A stretch of DNA of 31,451 bases, taken from assembly GCA_945830595.1 (NCBI GenBank), contig CALZZH010000004.1, forward strand, positions 1 to 31,451, in the 5' to 3' direction. The stretch is from Avoscillospira sp945864925 (GTDB taxonomy: Bacteria > Bacillota > Clostridia > Oscillospirales > Oscillospiraceae). Of this stretch, positions 8,566 to 15,671 are shown piece by piece (position 1 is the first letter of the stretch; the number at the start of each line of letters is the position of its first letter). The position numbers and the translations under genes were made by a program. Under the pieces are notes generated by a model. The model ran no database searches. It was not told the origin of the DNA and saw nothing but the letters and a program-made list of their open reading frames with translations.

Positions 8566-9279
8566 TCAGTCCCGGATCAGCAGCCGCTCGACCCGCTTGT
8601 ACAGCAGCAGGGTGATCACGGAGACAAGGAAACCCTTGAGAATGTTGAAAGGCACCACGGCGAAGAGGACCAGGGTGGAGACGCTGGTGATGGACGGATT
8701 GACGGCGGTGCCCATGCCGATAATGGCGTCCAGAGGCATGCCATAGAGCTGGGCAAATTTCGGAAGCAGGTAGACCGCATTGAAGGCGCTGCCAAATACA
8801 GTCATGCAAGCCGTACCAACGGCCAGGCCGATAATGGCAGTCTTTTTGCTTTTTTTGCAGTGATAGATCACGGATGCCGGCAGCACCAGGGCGCATCCCA
8901 CCACAAAATTGGCGAAGTCGCCAACGAAGGCGGTGCTGGTTCCCTTGAGCAGCAGCTTCAGTATGACCTTGATCAGTTCGCAGACGACGCCGGCTACGGG
9001 TCCCAGATAGAAGGTGCAGATCAGAACCGGGATTTCGCTGAGATCGATTTTATAAAAGGAAGGGGCGAAAAACAGGGGAATCTCTAAAAACATCAGGACT
9101 GCTGCGAAGGCGGCAAACATGGCCACATAGCTGATACGTCGGGCGGAGGAGATGCCGCGCCGGTCTTTGGCCAGGAAGTGCTGGGCCAACCAGGCGGCCA
9201 ATACCAGGGCGGCAAAGATGCCCAGGCAGGTCAGCAGAAAGGTCAGGTTCTCTTTTGCGGTTTGCAGGAATTCGGTCAT
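8566..9279 (-). CDS. ribU: ECF transporter S component, riboflavin-type (RibU)
   Basis: A 237-residue polytopic membrane protein of the RibU S-component family, which captures riboflavin/FMN precursors and works with a shared ECF energising module (EcfA, EcfA', EcfT) encoded elsewhere. After an extra N-terminal membrane helix (about residues 12-38) and a basic RRGISSARRISY segment come about six hydrophobic helices. The family-like IDLSEIPVLICTF motif is at about residues 78-90, followed by LGPVAGVVCELIKVILK. Basic residues precede the C-terminus. The FMN riboswitch directly upstream strongly supports riboflavin as the substrate. The ATG at 9279 follows GGAGG with 10-nt spacing. The N-terminal extra helix is longer than in B. 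subtilis RibU. Confidence 0.93.
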   Translation of the reverse strand: MTEFLQTAKENLTFLLTCLGIFAALVLAAWLAQHFLAKDRRGISSARRISYVAMFAAFAAVLMFLEIPLFFAPSFYKIDLSEIPVLICTFYLGPVAGVVCELIKVILKLLLKGTSTAFVGDFANFVVGCALVLPASVIYHCKKSKKTAIIGLAVGTACMTVFGSAFNAVYLLPKFAQLYGMPLDAIIGMGTAVNPSITSVSTLVLFAVVPFNILKGFLVSVITLLLYKRVERLLIRD

Positions 9280-9307
9280 GATACAAAGACCTCCATAAAA
9301 TAGTCAA

Positions 9308-9336
9308 ACACCTGAAAAGCCATGCCTTCCAGGTGT
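9308..9336 (-). terminator. Intrinsic terminator of the FMN riboswitch expression platform
   Basis: On the minus strand ACACCTG...CAGGTGT (arms at 9330-9336 and 9308-9314), with A-U rich inner pairs, is followed by TTGACTATTTT. It sits between the aptamer and the ribU ATG, where an FMN-stabilised aptamer would let this terminator form. The stem is modest. Confidence 0.55.
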
Positions 9337-9368
9337 GAATCGTACTGCGTGGGGGAATCTGTATCACA

Positions 9369-9491
9369 CATCTTCTTCCATCCAGACTCATGCCAGAAAC
9401 TGGCCTTACTGTCGGTACCGGAGTTTCACCGGTTCAGCTTGCGCGCGCGGACTATACCGCCGGTCGGGAATTGCACCCTGCCCTGAAGACA
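9369..9491 (-). ncRNA. FMN riboswitch (RFN element)
   Basis: Read on the minus strand, the conserved RFN blocks are present in order: TCTTCAGGGCAGGGTG, then AATTCCCGACCGGCGGTA, then AGTCCGCG. The GGTGAAACTCCGGTACCGACAGT segment follows in the correct place (conserved core GGTGAAA and ACCGAC), ending with AGTCTGGATGGAAGAAGA. The P1 ends TCTTC and GAAGA can pair. This aptamer binds FMN and normally shuts off riboflavin synthesis or uptake genes. It lies about 90 nt upstream of the ribU-like start, with a terminator-like hairpin between them. Confidence 0.96.
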
Positions 9492-9515
9492 TCTTTTTCA
9501 ATTGTCTGCATCTCT

Positions 9516-9543
9516 ATTATACAGGAGAAGAAATGTTTTGCAA
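9516..9543 (-). promoter_or_regulatory. Promoter for the FMN riboswitch-ribU transcript
   Basis: On the minus strand TTGCAA (9538-9543) and a perfect TATAAT (9516-9521) are 16 bp apart, placing the start just upstream of the aptamer's first conserved block. Confidence 0.7.
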
Positions 9544-9566
9544 CCGCTTTTTTTCTGAAAGAGATT

Positions 9567-9576
9567 GTGCTATACT
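9567..9576 (+). promoter_or_regulatory. Possible extended -10 promoter for the SLOG gene
   Basis: TGCTATACT forms an extended -10 element about 87 nt before the SLOG gene start. No good -35 is seen at the right distance. It points away from the ribU promoter. Confidence 0.35.
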
Positions 9577-9662
9577 AAGCTGCCGCGAAAAAATTTCGAA
9601 AAGATGCAACCTGCAGGCGCGTTTTGTCGTCCTTTTCTGTGACGCGCCGGAAGGAGGGACCT

Positions 9663-10148
9663 ATGATCTGCGCGTTTACGGGCCACAGGCCCCAAAAGCT
9701 GCCCTGGGGCGGACGGGAGGAAGACCCCCGCTGCCAGGCCCTGAAGTTCCTGATTGAAGGCGCCGTGGACCAGGCTGCGGCGCGGGGATGCCGGACGTTC
9801 CTCTGCGGAATGGCCAGGGGCTGCGACACCTACTTTGCCGAAGCCGTTGTGAAGCGCAGGGAGACGGAGCCGTCCCTCCGCCTGGAGGCTGTGCTGCCCT
9901 GCCCGGAGCAGACCGACCGCTGGCCGGCTGCGGACAGGCGGCGCTTTGAGGCGCTGCTGGTGCAGTGCGACTGCATCACGGTCCTGGAGGACGTTTACTC
10001 CGACGGATGCATGCTGCGGCGCAACCGGGCCATGGTGGACCGGGCCGACCTGCTGATCACCGTATACGACGGCAGCGGCGGCGGCACCGGCAGCACCATC
10101 CAGTACGCCCGTTCCCGCGGTGTGGAGCTCCTGCCGCTGTGGATTTAG
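9663..10148 (+). CDS. SLOG family (YpsA/DUF1273-like) protein
   Basis: A 161-residue protein with a Rossmann-like fold of the SLOG superfamily, resembling the DUF1273/YpsA group. It starts MICAFTGHRPQKLP, where TGHRP is the group's N-terminal signature. GMARGCDTYFAEAV at about residues 48-61 matches the nucleotide/ligand-binding Gly segment. NRAMVDRADLLITVYDGSGGGTGS near residues 119-142 is the second conserved SLOG region. SLOG proteins are thought to bind nucleotides or ADP-ribose-like ligands; the cellular role here is unknown. B. subtilis YpsA has been linked to division and envelope functions, but transfer of that role is inference. AAGGAGG precedes the ATG at 9663. Its stop lies one base from the convergent gene. 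Confidence 0.85.
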   Translation: MICAFTGHRPQKLPWGGREEDPRCQALKFLIEGAVDQAAARGCRTFLCGMARGCDTYFAEAVVKRRETEPSLRLEAVLPCPEQTDRWPAADRRRFEALLVQCDCITVLEDVYSDGCMLRRNRAMVDRADLLITVYDGSGGGTGSTIQYARSRGVELLPLWI

Positions 10149-10149
10149 C

Positions 10150-10626
10150 CTATTGCGGCATGGCAAAGCCGTGCATGGCGCCGCCTTCCGCGGTACTGGT
10201 CACGTCTCCGCCAATGATCTTGTTCTGGCAGACCAGGACGGTGGCGTAGAAATCCTGACTGCCGCCGGGGTAATTGGTGATGGCGTAGACATAGCGTTTG
10301 GCGGTTTTGCCCGCGTAGTCCGAAAGGTCGAAGCCCTGGGATTGCTGCAGCTGGTTGTAGCGGGTAAAGACTTCATTGAATTCCTTGGGAATGCGAACCT
10401 CCTGGGTTTCGGTGGGCGCCTCCCGGACCTGCCAGCCAAAAGAGGCCAGAAAAGCCAGGCGGTCCTCGTTGGTAGCGGCCTTCAGGGTCTGAGCCGGGGT
10501 TTCCTCCGGCTGAGCCGGCTGATCTGCTTTGCGGCATAGGACGACCAGCAGCGCAATGATGCAGACTGCCGCCACAATGCCGATGAGAATCTTTCGTTTG
10601 GACACTTTCGCAGACACGATGACCAT
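10150..10626 (-). CDS. Membrane-anchored DUF4830 domain protein
   Basis: A 158-residue protein with a short basic N-terminus (SAKVSKRK), one membrane helix at about residues 12-31 and a Pro/Glu/Gln-rich linker. The extracytoplasmic domain that follows resembles DUF4830: LASFGWQV, IPKEFNEVFTRYNQLQQSQGFDLSDY, KRYVYAITNYPG and a C-terminal GGDVTS...MHGF. The helix followed by a hydrophilic domain suggests a protein anchored outside the membrane; no lipobox is present. The family is common in Clostridia and has no established function. GGAGGG precedes the start. It converges with the SLOG gene, with one base between the stop codons, so transcripts would overlap unless regulated. Confidence 0.8.
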   Translation of the reverse strand: MVIVSAKVSKRKILIGIVAAVCIIALLVVLCRKADQPAQPEETPAQTLKAATNEDRLAFLASFGWQVREAPTETQEVRIPKEFNEVFTRYNQLQQSQGFDLSDYAGKTAKRYVYAITNYPGGSQDFYATVLVCQNKIIGGDVTSTAEGGAMHGFAMPQ

Positions 10627-10682
10627 ATGCTTCCCTCCAAATCAGTTTGGGTGGTACAGCCTATGAGAAAGGTTGGACAATT

Positions 10683-11387
10683 ATGCAGCGTCTTGACAAG
10701 CTCCTGTCGGAAGCCGGGGTGGCCTCCCGGAAAGACCTGAAGGCCATGATCAAAGCGGGCCGCGTCACTGTGGACGGGCAGACCGCCCGGACGCCGGAGA
10801 TGAAAGTGGATGAAACGACCGCCCGGGTCTGTGTGGATGGCCGGCTTGTGGGCCGGCAGCGGACGGTGATTCTGATGCTCCACAAACCGGCGGGCTATGT
10901 GACTTCCACCGACGATCCCCGGGACCAGACGGTCATGGAGCTGATTCCGGACCAGTACCGCTATCTGAAACCCGTGCCGGTGGGGCGCCTGGATAAAGAG
11001 ACTGAGGGGCTTCTGCTCTTCACCAACGACGGCCAGCTGGCCCACCGGCTGCTGGCGCCCAGGAGCCGAGTATGGAAGCGCTATTACGCTGAGCACGAGG
11101 GTCAGGCCGGCCAGGAGGATGTGGAGGCCTTCGCCGCCGGCATTCTCCTGCGGGACGGCGAGCGCTGCCTGCCGGCCCGCCTGATGCCGCAAGGCCCTGG
11201 CAGGAGCCTGGTGGAGGTCTGTGAAGGCAAATATCACCAGGTGCGCCGGATGCTGGCCTCCCGGGGAATGCCTGTGACTTACCTGCGGCGTGTGTCGGAG
11301 GGACACCTGGATCTGGGGGATTTGCCCTTGGGCCAGGTGCGGGAGGTGGAACCCTGGGAGCTGTGGGGGGAAACGGAAATCTTGTGA
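10683..11387 (+). CDS. rsuA: 16S rRNA pseudouridine synthase, RsuA family
   Basis: This 234-residue protein has an N-terminal S4 RNA-binding domain (residues about 1-48: MQRLDKLLSEAGVASRKD) and an RsuA/RluB/E/F-type catalytic domain. The catalytic motif GRLDKETEGLLLFTNDG carries the expected nucleophile Asp104. The HKPAGYVTS stretch and the C-terminal CEGKYHQVRRMLAS are typical of RsuA-type enzymes. The likely target is the conserved pseudouridine of 16S rRNA helix 18 (E. coli U516), but paralogues modify 23S rRNA. The start at 10683 is chosen because the S4 domain begins there, with AAAGG upstream. It is divergent from the DUF4830 gene across 56 bp. Confidence 0.93.
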   Translation: MQRLDKLLSEAGVASRKDLKAMIKAGRVTVDGQTARTPEMKVDETTARVCVDGRLVGRQRTVILMLHKPAGYVTSTDDPRDQTVMELIPDQYRYLKPVPVGRLDKETEGLLLFTNDGQLAHRLLAPRSRVWKRYYAEHEGQAGQEDVEAFAAGILLRDGERCLPARLMPQGPGRSLVEVCEGKYHQVRRMLASRGMPVTYLRRVSEGHLDLGDLPLGQVREVEPWELWGETEIL

Positions 11388-11408
11388 TATTGCACAAGCA
11401 AGTTTTTT
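11381..11408 (+). terminator. Probable terminator overlapping the rsuA stop
   Basis: CTTGTG (11381-11386) and CACAAG (11393-11398) form a 6-bp stem, and an alternative CTTG/CAAG pairing reaches 11402. TTTTTT follows at 11403-11408. The stem is short and partly AT-rich, so strength is uncertain. Confidence 0.5.
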
Positions 11409-11515
11409 ACGGAGAAGGCGGGCTATTCCGGTTTCCCCTTTAGCTATCCTGACGAAAATCATGAAAAAGTGCATAAAAAATACGCGGAGATTTGAAGAAA
11501 AACGTCAATGCCCTC

Positions 11516-11544
11516 TTGAAAAATGGCCAAATACGATGTATTAT
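11516..11544 (+). promoter_or_regulatory. Promoter for the cdaR-like regulator and ftsEX cluster
   Basis: TTGAAA (11516-11521) and TATTAT (11539-11544) are separated by 17 bp, about 55 nt before the regulator's start codon. Upstream, 11409-11515 shows no other clear feature. Confidence 0.65.
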
Positions 11545-11599
11545 TTGGGTAAGGCTTTGTGTAAAAAGTATTGCGAATGATTTTGAGGAGGGCGTATTT

Positions 11600-12694
11600 A
11601 TGTCCAGCCGTATGTTTCAAAGCGTCATTGTACAGATGAAAGAGGCCACCGACCGCACCATCGGTGTCATCGATGCGGAAGGCAATGTGGTTTCCTGCAG
11701 CGAAACCACGATGATCGGAGAAAAGTGGCCGGAGGCTGTGATCCGGCTGAACAGCGCACCGGACTCCATGGTGGTTGTGGACAAGCGGACCCTGAAGCCC
11801 CTGATCAGCTGGAGCGCGTATTTTGACTATGCCGTGTTTGTGGAAGGCGACGATGAGACGGCCAGAAGCGTGTGCATTATGGCCTATGTGGCGCTCAACG
11901 GGGCCAAGACCTACTACGAAGAAAAGCACGACAAGGGTACCTTTGTCAAAAATATCATCACCGACAATATCCTGCCGGGCGATATTTATATCCGTGCCAA
12001 GGAACTGCACTTCACAACAGATCTGCCCCGGGCCGTGCTGCTGATCCGCCAGGTGGGCCGTGCCGACGTGGCCGCTGTGGATGTGCTGCAGGGAATGTTC
12101 CCGGACAAGCAGCAGGACTTTGTCCTGAACATCAACGAGACCGACATTGCCGTGATCAAACAGATTACGGCCAACACCGATACGGAAGAATTGGTGAAGC
12201 TGGCCCAGACCATCGAGGAGACGCTGAAAACCGAGCTGTTTATCAAGACGGTCATCGGTATTTCCACCGTGGCGGGCCACCTGCGGGAGCTGGCCGACGC
12301 CTATAAGGAGGCCCAGACCGCCATTGAGGTGGGCAAGGTCTTTGACACGGAGAAGAGCATCATTACCTATGAGAATCTGGGGATCGGCCGTCTGATCTAC
12401 CAGCTGCCCACCACCCTGTGCGAAATCTTCCTGTCCGAGGTATTCAAGAAGAACTCCATCGATTCCCTGGATCAGGAGACGCTGTTCACCATCAACAAGT
12501 TCTTTGAAAATAACCTGAACGTTTCCGAGACGTCCCGGAAGCTGTTCGTCCACCGCAACACCCTGGTCTACCGTCTGGAGAAAATTAAGAAACTCACGGG
12601 CCTGGATCTGCGGGAGTTTGACCATGCCATCATCTTTAAGGTGGCCCTCATGGTCAAAAAATATCTTGCTTCCCGGGAGAATCGCCTGATCTGA
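11600..12694 (+). CDS. CdaR/PucR-type helix-turn-helix regulator
   Basis: A 364-residue protein with the CdaR/PucR layout. An N-terminal sensor-like region (VIDAEGNVVSCSETTMIGEKWPE) suggests a sugar-diacid-recognition or PAS-like ligand domain. A central GGDEF-like CdaR domain spans roughly residues 130-280. A C-terminal HTH_30 DNA-binding domain follows (NLNVSETSRKLFVHRNTLVYRLEKIKKLTG, written in part as NVSETSRKLFVHRNTLVYRL). FEENLN-type spacing before the HTH is typical. GAGGAGG precedes the ATG at 11600. Only 26 nt separate it from ftsE, so it is likely the first gene of the ftsEX operon. Family members usually control sugar-acid or purine use; its ligand here and any control of ftsEX are unknown. 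Confidence 0.88.
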   Translation: MSSRMFQSVIVQMKEATDRTIGVIDAEGNVVSCSETTMIGEKWPEAVIRLNSAPDSMVVVDKRTLKPLISWSAYFDYAVFVEGDDETARSVCIMAYVALNGAKTYYEEKHDKGTFVKNIITDNILPGDIYIRAKELHFTTDLPRAVLLIRQVGRADVAAVDVLQGMFPDKQQDFVLNINETDIAVIKQITANTDTEELVKLAQTIEETLKTELFIKTVIGISTVAGHLRELADAYKEAQTAIEVGKVFDTEKSIITYENLGIGRLIYQLPTTLCEIFLSEVFKKNSIDSLDQETLFTINKFFENNLNVSETSRKLFVHRNTLVYRLEKIKKLTGLDLREFDHAIIFKVALMVKKYLASRENRLI

Positions 12695-12720
12695 TTGCCC
12701 CCGGATGACCGGAGAATGCT

Positions 12721-13410
12721 ATGATTGAATTTAGAAACGTCTATAAGGTCTATGAACCCGGCACCCGCGCCCTCAACGGCGTGTCCCTGAAGATTGAGGA
12801 CGGCGAGTTCGTATTCCTGGTGGGTCCGTCCGGTTCGGGCAAATCCACTATCATCAAGATCCTGACCGCCGAGCTGCAGCCCACCTCCGGCAGTGTGTTC
12901 GTCAATGGCTTCACCCTGGAGAAAATCCGCCGCAGCGCCGTGCCCTATATGCGCCGGACCCTGGGCGTCATTTTCCAGGACTTCCGCCTCATTGACAACA
13001 AGTCTGTCTACGAGAACGTGGCCTTTGCCATGCGCGTCATCGGCGCATCGGAGAAGGAAATCAAAAAGCGCGTGCCCTATGTGCTGGAGCTGGTCGGGCT
13101 GGAGAACAAGAGCCGCCGCCTGCCCCATGAACTGTCCGGCGGCGAGCAGCAGCGTGTGGCCATTGCCCGCGCCCTGGTCAACAACCCCAATATGATCATT
13201 GCCGACGAGCCCACCGGAAACCTGGATCCGGCCCGTTCTCTGGAAATTATGATGCTCCTGGAGCAGATCAACGCCCTGGGCACCACCGTCATGGTGGTCA
13301 CCCATGAGAAGGAACTGGTGGACCGCTTCACCAAGCGGGTCATCGCCATCGATGAGGGCCAGGTTATCAGCGACGGAATGGATGGGTATTACGCGTATGA
13401 AGAAGAATAA
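12721..13410 (+). CDS. ftsE: Cell division ATP-binding protein FtsE
   Basis: This is the ABC-type ATPase (229 residues) that with FtsX forms a type VII-like mechanotransmission complex at the septum or side wall, controlling peptidoglycan hydrolases. Walker A GPSGSGKST is at residues 35-43, the Q-loop Gln is at 86 (FQDFRL), the LSGGEQQR signature at about 138-145, and Walker B with D-loop (IIADEPTGNLD) at about 159-169. These are all intact. Length matches the family. It follows the regulator by 26 nt and overlaps ftsX by 14 nt, indicating translational coupling. Confidence 0.97.
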   Translation: MIEFRNVYKVYEPGTRALNGVSLKIEDGEFVFLVGPSGSGKSTIIKILTAELQPTSGSVFVNGFTLEKIRRSAVPYMRRTLGVIFQDFRLIDNKSVYENVAFAMRVIGASEKEIKKRVPYVLELVGLENKSRRLPHELSGGEQQRVAIARALVNNPNMIIADEPTGNLDPARSLEIMMLLEQINALGTTVMVVTHEKELVDRFTKRVIAIDEGQVISDGMDGYYAYEEE

Positions 13411-14284
13411 TATCGGTTATCTGCTGCGGGAGGGCGTCCGGGGCGTGTTTCTCCACGGCTTCATGTCCTTCGCAGCCATCTGGGTTACGGTGGCCTGCCT
13501 GTTGATTATGGGCACCTTTGGACTGGTTCTGTACAACCTCAATGAGATGATCGTGGACCTGGAGCAGGAAAACGAAGTTCTGGTGTACATTGACGACAGC
13601 TATTCCGAAGCCGAAGCCAAGAGCGTCGGATCCCAGATCAATATGATTACCAATGTCCACAATGCCGAATTCATTTCCAAGGAAGAGGCACTGGAGCGGT
13701 TTGTGGAGGAACAGCAGGACGAGGATATCTTTGCCGGGCTGGAGGCGTCCACATTCCGGGACCGCTTTGCGGTGTCCATGGAGGACAACAGCCTGATGAA
13801 GCAGACCTGCGAGGAGATCCGGCGCATCGAAGGCGTGGCGGAAGTCACGGCCCACTATGAGATCTCCGAGGGCTTCCAGAATATTCAGAAGATCCTCAAT
13901 ATCGCTTCGGCCATCATTATCACAGTCCTGTTTGTGGTTTCCATGCTGATTATCTCCAACACGGTCAAGCTGGCCATGTATGACCGCAAGGAGGAAATCG
14001 CCATCATGAAGATGGTGGGCGCCACCAACGGCTTTATCCGCTGGCCCTTCGTGGTGGAGGGCTTCATCCTGGGCTTTGCGGCCTCGGTGCTGGCGTTTTT
14101 CCTGCAGTGGGGCCTGTACAACTTCCTGGAAATTCAGATTGCCAGTGTGGATACCCTGCAGCTGATTTCCCTGGTGCCTTTTGTGGAGGTCATTGAGCTG
14201 GTTGCCATCTGCTACGCTGTGGTCGGCTTTGTGGTCGGCGTCTTCGGCAGCCTGCTGTCCATCCGTAAATTCCTGAAGGTCTGA
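13397..14284 (+). CDS. ftsX: Cell division protein FtsX (permease-like)
   Basis: A 295-residue membrane protein with the FtsX topology. TM1 is at about residues 22-47, and a large extracytoplasmic domain spans about 50-165 (NEMIVDLEQENEVLVYIDD onward). Three C-terminal helices lie near 170-195, 220-245 and 262-288. The sequence MYDRKEEIAIMKMVGATNGFI after TM2 is the conserved cytoplasmic loop that contacts FtsE. It relays FtsE ATP hydrolysis to hydrolases outside the membrane; no transported substrate is expected. The chosen ATG lies inside the end of ftsE; an in-frame ATG five codons upstream (13382) is an alternative. The next gene, a coiled-coil M23 protein, is the likely partner. Confidence 0.95.
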   Translation: MKKNNIGYLLREGVRGVFLHGFMSFAAIWVTVACLLIMGTFGLVLYNLNEMIVDLEQENEVLVYIDDSYSEAEAKSVGSQINMITNVHNAEFISKEEALERFVEEQQDEDIFAGLEASTFRDRFAVSMEDNSLMKQTCEEIRRIEGVAEVTAHYEISEGFQNIQKILNIASAIIITVLFVVSMLIISNTVKLAMYDRKEEIAIMKMVGATNGFIRWPFVVEGFILGFAASVLAFFLQWGLYNFLEIQIASVDTLQLISLVPFVEVIELVAICYAVVGFVVGVFGSLLSIRKFLKV

Positions 14285-14296
14285 TAGGAGAAACCC

Positions 14297-15598
14297 ATGA
14301 AATCTACAACCAAGCAACCAAGAGACAAGCGCAAACTGGCAGTGCGCGTGGTATGCATTGTCTTATGTGTCCTGATGGTGGGCGGCCTGCTGACTTCGGC
14401 GCTGCTTTCCATCGTCTACGCTGCATCCTCTTCGGAGATCCGGAAAGAGCTGGATGCGCTGAAGGGTCAGGCAGACGAGATTGCCGCCCAGAGCGCGGCC
14501 CTGGAGGAGCAGCTGTCCGCCAACGAATCGGAGACCCAAAGCGTCATTGATAAAAAAGTTGCCATTGACCTGCGGATCAGCGTGACCGAGGCGGAGATTG
14601 AGAATGTCAACGCCCAAATCCAGCAGTACAGCCTGCTGATTGCGGAAAAGCAATCGGAGCTGGAGGACGCCATGGAGCGCCAGGAAGAGATGAACGCCAA
14701 GTACAAGGCGCGTCTGCGGGCCATGGAGGAAACCGGAAAGGTGTCCTACTGGTCCATCCTCTTCAAGGCCAACAGCTTTTCCGATCTGCTGAGCCGGATC
14801 GACAGCATCCACGAGGTGGCGGAAGCCGATAACCGGATGCTGAAGGAGCTGCAGGCCCTGGCGGATGAAATTCAGGCGGACCGGCAGGAACTGGAGCAGG
14901 AGCTGACAGCCCAGGAGGAGGCCAAAGCGGAGCTGTCCCAGATGGAGCAGACCCTGCAGGCGCAGCGCTCCGAGGCGGACGCCCTGCTGCTGGAGCTGGC
15001 AGCGGCCTATGACAGCCTGAGCGATGACTATCTGGCCAATGAGGCCAGGGAAGATGAGCTGCGTCAGCAGATCATTGCCACCCAGTTGGAATATGAAAAA
15101 GCCTTGTCTGCCGAAGAAGCGGCCAGACTGGCGGAGCAAAATAAAAACAATGTGGCAGGCGGCGGAGGCGGCAGCACTTCCAGCGCCGGAAGCACCGGCG
15201 GCGGAGCCAGCTCGGGATTTGTGTCGCCGCTGAACTATTTGACTGTGACCTGCCCCTATGGATGGCGCATTCACCCCATTTTCGGCGATAAGCGGTTCCA
15301 CACAGGCGTGGACCTGTCTGCCAACCAGGGAGATCCCATCTACGCCATCGCCTCCGGCACCGTCACTTCGGCTACATACTCCGACGCCTACGGCTATAAT
15401 GTGTCCATCAGCCACGGCAATGGCTACGGCAGTATGTATGCGCATATGACCAACTATGTGGTGTCCGCGGGCCAGTATGTGTCCCAGGGCGAGGTCATTG
15501 GCTATGTGGGATCCACCGGCTGGTCCACCGGCCCGCATCTGCATTTTGAGATCTATGTCAATGGTGCGACTGTGAATCCCATGGACTATATCGGATAA
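14297..15598 (+). CDS. Coiled-coil M23 peptidoglycan hydrolase (EnvC/CwlO-like partner of FtsEX)
   Basis: A 433-residue secreted or membrane-anchored protein. It has a basic N-terminus and a hydrophobic signal/anchor helix at about residues 18-42, ending near VYAASS. A long coiled coil follows (about 45-275, rich in Glu/Gln/Ala/Leu heptads), then a Gly/Ser linker (about 285-306) and a C-terminal M23 (LytM) domain. Zinc ligands are all present: His335 and Asp339 in HTGVD, and His416 in GPHLHFE, with His383 and His414 as further active-site histidines. It should therefore be an active endopeptidase, unlike EnvC, whose LytM is degenerate. The coiled coil after ftsX is the architecture of FtsEX-activated hydrolases (EnvC, PcsB, CwlO). 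A terminator-like hairpin follows it. Confidence 0.93.
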   Translation: MKSTTKQPRDKRKLAVRVVCIVLCVLMVGGLLTSALLSIVYAASSSEIRKELDALKGQADEIAAQSAALEEQLSANESETQSVIDKKVAIDLRISVTEAEIENVNAQIQQYSLLIAEKQSELEDAMERQEEMNAKYKARLRAMEETGKVSYWSILFKANSFSDLLSRIDSIHEVAEADNRMLKELQALADEIQADRQELEQELTAQEEAKAELSQMEQTLQAQRSEADALLLELAAAYDSLSDDYLANEAREDELRQQIIATQLEYEKALSAEEAARLAEQNKNNVAGGGGGSTSSAGSTGGGASSGFVSPLNYLTVTCPYGWRIHPIFGDKRFHTGVDLSANQGDPIYAIASGTVTSATYSDAYGYNVSISHGNGYGSMYAHMTNYVVSAGQYVSQGEVIGYVGSTGWSTGPHLHFEIYVNGATVNPMDYIG

Positions 15599-15607
15599 AA
15601 CGGAGCA

Positions 15608-15658
15608 GTGAAGAGTCTGGACGGCAGCGTCCCGTCTCTTCACTTTTCCTGCTGTTTT
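15608..15658 (+). terminator. Terminator or attenuator between the M23 gene and the S41 protease gene
   Basis: GTGAAGAG (15608-15615) pairs with CTCTTCAC (15636-15643), and GGACG/CGTCC (15619-15623 with 15628-15632) pair inside. TTTTCC and a second T5 run follow. It starts 10 nt past the M23 stop and only about 30 nt before the next start, so it may limit rather than stop read-through. Confidence 0.75.
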
Positions 15659-15671
15659 TGAGGTGTTGTGT

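Noticed and set aside
15663..15665. GTG as the S41 protease start
   Set aside because: It lies inside the GAGGTG ribosome site; TTG at 15672 has the better spacing, though this is not proven.
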